Shown here in pieces: positions 60,873 through 64,000 of a stretch of DNA of 64,000 nt. The translations under genes and the position numbers were made by a program. The stretch is from Paenibacillus sp. KS-LC4 (GTDB lineage Bacteria > Bacillota > Bacilli > Paenibacillales > Paenibacillaceae). Numbering within the stretch: the stretch's first letter is position 1; the number at the start of each line of letters is the position of its first letter. The notes beneath the pieces were generated by a model. It was not told where the DNA came from and made no database searches. It saw nothing but the letters and a program-made list of their open reading frames with translations. Where the stretch lies: assembly GCF_036894955.1 (NCBI RefSeq), contig NZ_CP145905.1:3614501-3678500 (forward strand), in the 5' to 3' direction.

Positions 60873-61451
60873 TTATTGGTTCGCTGCAATAAGAGCGCGA
60901 ACGTCCTTCATAATCGCATCAGTCAGACGGTCCAGCTTATCCGGTGAGGAATCATCAATAAATGCGGTAAGATCAACCGGCTTGCCATAATAAACCGTTA
61001 CTTTGCGAAACAAGGAATAATTACCCACAATTGCCACAGGAATAACAACCGCATTGCTGCGAAGCGCGATCATCGCGGCTCCCTTCTTCGCTTCTCCGCC
61101 TTGATTGCGGCGAGAGCCCTCCGGGAAAATTCCCATTACATTGCCTTCCTTCAGCAGGGTGATCGATGATTTGATCGCCTCTTTGCTGACGCCTCCGCGC
61201 TTGACAGGAAAAGCTCCAAATGCTCGAATGAGCGGTCCGAAAACTGGAATTTTAAACAATTCGGCTTTCGCCATATAATGGACTTTCCGTTTGACCTTGA
61301 CACCTACTGTAGGCGGGTCAAAATTACTGACGTGGTTGGCGCATAGAATAACAGGCCCATCAGCAGGTATATTCTCAAGCCCTTTGGCTTCAAGACGGAA
61401 TAGGCATATATAAAGCACACGGAGAAGAAATCGGAACAACAGGTATAACAT
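60873..61451 (-). CDS. plsC: 1-acyl-sn-glycerol-3-phosphate acyltransferase
   Basis: Second acylation of glycerol-3-phosphate giving phosphatidate. One N-terminal hydrophobic anchor, catalytic NHVSNFDPP (HX4D), and FPEGSRRNQGG for substrate binding. 192 aa. 3 bp after cmk. Confidence 0.95.
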   Translation of the reverse strand: MLYLLFRFLLRVLYICLFRLEAKGLENIPADGPVILCANHVSNFDPPTVGVKVKRKVHYMAKAELFKIPVFGPLIRAFGAFPVKRGGVSKEAIKSSITLLKEGNVMGIFPEGSRRNQGGEAKKGAAMIALRSNAVVIPVAIVGNYSLFRKVTVYYGKPVDLTAFIDDSSPDKLDRLTDAIMKDVRALIAANQ

Positions 61452-61454
61452 AGT

Positions 61455-62150
61455 TTACTTCGCCCCCGCCAATTTGGTTCTGCTTAATTTGACAATAGCC
61501 TCGGCGACCTCTTCAATCGACATCGTCGTGCTGTCCAGCAGGATAGCATCTTCAGCGCGGACAAGCGGCGAAATCTCCCGCTGTTCATCCAGTTGGTCCC
61601 GCTGCGAAATTTCCTCCGCAAGCTGTTCCAGCGTAACCGGCTGCTTGCCTGCTAGCTCCTTATACCTGCGAAGCGCACGCTCTTCAACGGATGCCGTTAA
61701 AAAAACCTTCAGCTCAGCGTTCGGAAGCACATGGGAGCCAATGTCCCTGCCATCCATTACAACGCCTTTCTCCTCAGCCAGCCTACGCTGAGCAGCGCCA
61801 AGAAATTGCCTAACTGCATCATTCGCAGCATAATGAGACACACTGAGCGTCACATCACGTGAACGAATTTGCTCGGTGACATTTTCTCCATTCAAAAATA
61901 CAGTCTGTCCATTGTTGCCTGCCTGGAGTTTAATGTCCAGATGCGTCACATGGTCAGCCAGCTTGCCAGCTTCCTGAGGCTCAATACCCGCCAGCTGCGA
62001 ACTATAGGTCACGGCTCGATACATAGCACCTGTATCAATATATACATATCCTAGTTGTTCGGCAACTTTACGCGCTACTGTGCTCTTGCCTGCTCCAGCA
62101 GGTCCATCAATCGCAATGTTGATCCGCTCGCCGTCACCGTCTTGCTGCAT
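61455..62150 (-). CDS. cmk: Cytidylate kinase
   Basis: Phosphorylates CMP/dCMP. P-loop IAIDGPAGAGKSTVARKVA near residue 12, VYIDTGAMYRAVT, VVMDGRDIGSHVLPNAELKVFLTAS. About 231 aa; the GTG one codon upstream (62153) is equally possible. Confidence 0.96.
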   Translation of the reverse strand: MQQDGDGERINIAIDGPAGAGKSTVARKVAEQLGYVYIDTGAMYRAVTYSSQLAGIEPQEAGKLADHVTHLDIKLQAGNNGQTVFLNGENVTEQIRSRDVTLSVSHYAANDAVRQFLGAAQRRLAEEKGVVMDGRDIGSHVLPNAELKVFLTASVEERALRRYKELAGKQPVTLEQLAEEISQRDQLDEQREISPLVRAEDAILLDSTTMSIEEVAEAIVKLSRTKLAGAK

Positions 62151-62232
62151 CACTTAAAGTCAACCCCCCTTATGACGAGAAGGCTGGCTTAATACACCGT
62201 GACAGATGCGACGCTAACCTCTCAATAAAAAA

Positions 62233-62247
62233 GCAGGCTTTGCCTGC
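62233..62247 (-). terminator. Terminator upstream of cmk
   Basis: GCAGGC-AAA-GCCTGC on the minus strand followed by TTTTTTATT. Ends the transcript of the 76-aa gene. Confidence 0.8.
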
Positions 62248-62323
62248 GGACGTGAAAATTATACCACACTATACGAGCGGATGCAAAAACCCCCTACGCC
62301 CTGCTGTCACTTATTTGTACGCA

Positions 62324-62554
62324 TTATGAAGAAACCTGTCCTTTCAGACGGGTCCCTTCCATACGCTCGGCTCCTGATAGCAAGTGTCTTACCACGCTGC
62401 TTTGCAGCGCCGTTTGCGCAAGCAAGCAGGCGATAAGCAGAGCGGCAGCCACGATGCCGAGCCCTTTTCCTATTTGATCAAACCGAGCTGAAAAAGACCG
62501 GCTGGGAGCTTGTCCCCCCTGCTGTTTACGGCTTCGCCCACTCATTCGAACCAT
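62324..62554 (-). CDS. Small single-span membrane protein (YpfB-like by position)
   Basis: 76 aa: a basic, Ser/Gln-rich N-terminus, one transmembrane helix (GLGIVAAALLIACLLAQTAL, residues about 32-51) and a short C-terminal tail. Start ATG 62554 with AAGGG upstream. The position between ypfA and cmk corresponds to ypfB of B. subtilis; sequence alone gives no function. Confidence 0.6.
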   Translation of the reverse strand: MVRMSGRSRKQQGGQAPSRSFSARFDQIGKGLGIVAAALLIACLLAQTALQSSVVRHLLSGAERMEGTRLKGQVSS

Positions 62555-62613
62555 GAAATCAATCCCTTCTATCCCTATTAAAGGATAGCATGCCTAGAGG
62601 GTACAAGCCCTAT

Positions 62614-63267
62614 TCAGCGGTTGCGGAATTCAAGCTGACGCTCAAAGCAATAACGAATAATCCGCTGGCGGTCAGAATCATTAATACCGGCAAATTTAAT
62701 CATGGCTTGTTTGCGCCCTGTCTCAAGACTTTCCACCCGTACAATTTCAGCGGTAAAGGATGCATGCTCTATAGAGCCATTTTTATAAGGAACCAGCAAC
62801 CAGCACTCCAGCACCTGACCTTGGGAAATTTGCCATTTGCCATCGCAAATGAACGAAATTCCGCCGCCGCCAACATCATCTGTAAGCGCCACGAAGCGCA
62901 CGTGATCCGGCGTTTTCACTGCGATTTCAAGCTCCGCAGCTACCCGAAGAAAATTGCGCCGCTGCACCTTTGTAATCTGATCTAGCTCCGGCCTGCGGAT
63001 TTTGACCAGCTTAACGACATCTTCCCGGAATCCAAGAACGTGGGAATTAAAAAAATGCTTGATTCCGTCCTCCGATACAAAATAGACCGAAAGCTCGTCG
63101 CCCAAAAACATCCTTTTCATTCTGCCATTTTGGATATTTATCGGGTTCTCAATCAAAAAGCCTTCATCCAGCACCTCGGCAATACGCGCCTTGTACTCAA
63201 TCGCAGCTTCTGCTTCATCAGAAGAAGCAATTTGGAAAAATAGCGTTTGGTTAATTTTTGGCAACAA
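62614..63267 (-). CDS. ypfA: PilZ/YcgR-type flagellar brake protein (YpfA)
   Basis: 217 aa: an N-terminal YcgR-like domain (1-90) and a C-terminal PilZ domain with the c-di-GMP arginines in QRRNFLRVA near residue 102. The second motif reads DDVGGGGISF, with Gly where DxSxxG has Ser. Binds c-di-GMP and, in B. subtilis, slows the flagellar motor. TTG start with GGGGGGAG just upstream. Confidence 0.88.
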   Translation of the reverse strand: MLPKINQTLFFQIASSDEAEAAIEYKARIAEVLDEGFLIENPINIQNGRMKRMFLGDELSVYFVSEDGIKHFFNSHVLGFREDVVKLVKIRRPELDQITKVQRRNFLRVAAELEIAVKTPDHVRFVALTDDVGGGGISFICDGKWQISQGQVLECWLLVPYKNGSIEHASFTAEIVRVESLETGRKQAMIKFAGINDSDRQRIIRYCFERQLEFRNR

Positions 63268-63326
63268 GTTAGCTCCCCCCTATAATGCTGTCATTATAAC
63301 ACGACATATAGAGAGGAGCCATAAGG

Positions 63327-64000
63327 TTATTTACCGGAACTTGCCACTTTATCAAGCGAAGACAAAACTTCAATGGATTCTTCCATGCCGCTATCGGCAT
63401 TGATGTAAATACGGTAATCACTATCGTTGATCCGGCCCGTATATTCATAGCATAACACTTCATTGCCATCATCGTTTTTGATCAGCGCCATCTGCTCTTT
63501 CGACACTTTCATTTGTGGATTCAGCGCCTTGCGCGCGTCTGCTTTGGAGATGCCTGCCTTAGGCAGCGTCCGCTTATGATGCTCGAAAACATATTCATTC
63601 GCCTGCAAAGCCGCTATATCTCCATTATCAAGGGCAACCTTAATCGTCAGCTTGTCCGGGTAAATCAGCACATCGCCTTGATTGCCGACGAAGCTGAACG
63701 TTCCCGCATTATCATAGACGTCATAGCTGACCGCCTGCATGTCATTAAAGCCATGCTCTTTCAAAAATTTTTCGGCCGCAGCCCGGGCTTGCTCGGCACT
63801 TAGCTGCTTCTCTCCAATTTCGCGAGGATCCATATAAGCGATCAATTGACCACCCTTTTGTGAAAAATCCATATGAATCGCATTACCGGACTTATGCTCG
63901 GACAATACTGCGGAATACGAAGCATATTCCGTGCCTTTGCCATTCTCCTCTATGCGTACGCTTTTGCCCTCGCCTTTTTTGCCGGCAAACTTGATAGCGC
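63327..64000 (-). CDS. ypeB: Germination protein YpeB, N-terminal part beyond the window
   Basis: The last ~223 codons of YpeB, open to the window edge. Two PepSY-type repeats are seen: LSAEQARAAAEKFLKEHGF … VALDNGDIAALQANEYVFEHH and ISKADARKALNP … YRIYINADSGMEESIEVLSS. In spores YpeB stabilises the cortex-lytic enzyme SleB; a sleB gene would be expected just outside the window. Followed by ypfA, as in B. subtilis. Confidence 0.9.
   Translation of the reverse strand, partial: AIKFAGKKGEGKSVRIEENGKGTEYASYSAVLSEHKSGNAIHMDFSQKGGQLIAYMDPREIGEKQLSAEQARAAAEKFLKEHGFNDMQAVSYDVYDNAGTFSFVGNQGDVLIYPDKLTIKVALDNGDIAALQANEYVFEHHKRTLPKAGISKADARKALNPQMKVSKEQMALIKNDDGNEVLCYEYTGRINDSDYRIYINADSGMEESIEVLSSLDKVASSGK

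Overview
The window looks like a stretch of a Paenibacillus-type (Bacillota, Paenibacillaceae) chromosome. This rests on gene content and order, not on a database search. Evidence for an endospore-forming, low-to-mid-GC Gram-positive: spoIVA, a SpoVIF-like gene, ypeB, ypjB, a YIEGIA gene, bacillithiol genes bshA/bshB1, a Bacillus-type qcrABC with split cytochrome b, and the TRAP gene mtrB. The gene order follows the Bacillus subtilis ypeB-ypfA-cmk-ypfD-der-gpsA-spoIVA-hbs-mtrB-hepS-menG-hepT-ndk-cheR-aroC-aroB-aroH-trpEDCFBA-hisC-tyrA-ypiF-qcrABC-ypjABCD-dapB-mgsA-bshB1-bshA-cca-birA-panBC backbone. Every recognised gene except the YitT-family gene (8561-9430) lies on the minus strand, so the window reads biologically from right to left. 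No insertion sequence, CRISPR array, prophage, rRNA or tRNA gene was found.

Right to left: 62.3-64 kb carries ypeB (partial), ypfA (PilZ) and a small membrane protein. 53-62 kb carries cmk, plsC, an S1-domain protein, a decayed SMI1/KNR4 gene, a yphA/YIEGIA/small-protein trio, der, plsY, gpsA, a SpoVIF-like gene and yphE. 49-53 kb has two small [2Fe-2S] ferredoxins around a nucleotidyltransferase-fold gene, a yphF-like lipoprotein gene and spoIVA. A CUT2 sugar ABC operon (45.5-49.2 kb) sits between spoIVA and the HU gene. Then come mtrB, a 98-bp tandem repeat array, an unknown membrane-anchored protein, and a menaquinone cluster (hepS, menG, UbiA-type prenyltransferase, ubiX, mqnA, hepT) pointing to the futalosine route. 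ndk, cheR, aroC-aroB-aroH and trpEDCFBA follow. A TetR-MFS-ABC cassette (21.9-27.2 kb) separates trpA from hisC-tyrA. The left part holds an ECF sigma/anti-sigma pair, unknown genes, qcrABC, ypj genes, dapB, mgsA, bacillithiol genes, cca, birA and panB-panC.

Functional links: aroB, aroC and aroH supply chorismate and prephenate, TrpE and MqnA draw on chorismate, and TyrA/HisC finish aromatic and histidine-family transamination. The trp operon has a readable attenuation leader: a promoter, eleven (G/U)AG triplets, a long-range antiterminator and a terminator. The gene for the RNA-binding regulator TRAP lies 11 kb away in the same window.

The most unusual material is non-coding. A dispersed two-hairpin repeat family occurs in at least four intergenic regions (plus two diverged candidates), one copy amplified to a 3.5-unit tandem array and one diverged copy apparently lodged in the loop of the trp antiterminator. 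In the 1.06-kb gap between the ECF sigma gene and tyrA there is a perfect-consensus promoter driving an ~80-nt terminator-ended RNA with a C-rich anti-Shine-Dalgarno-like segment. There is also a 48-bp nested palindrome before mtrB and an 18-bp stem that buries the ypjB ribosome-binding site.
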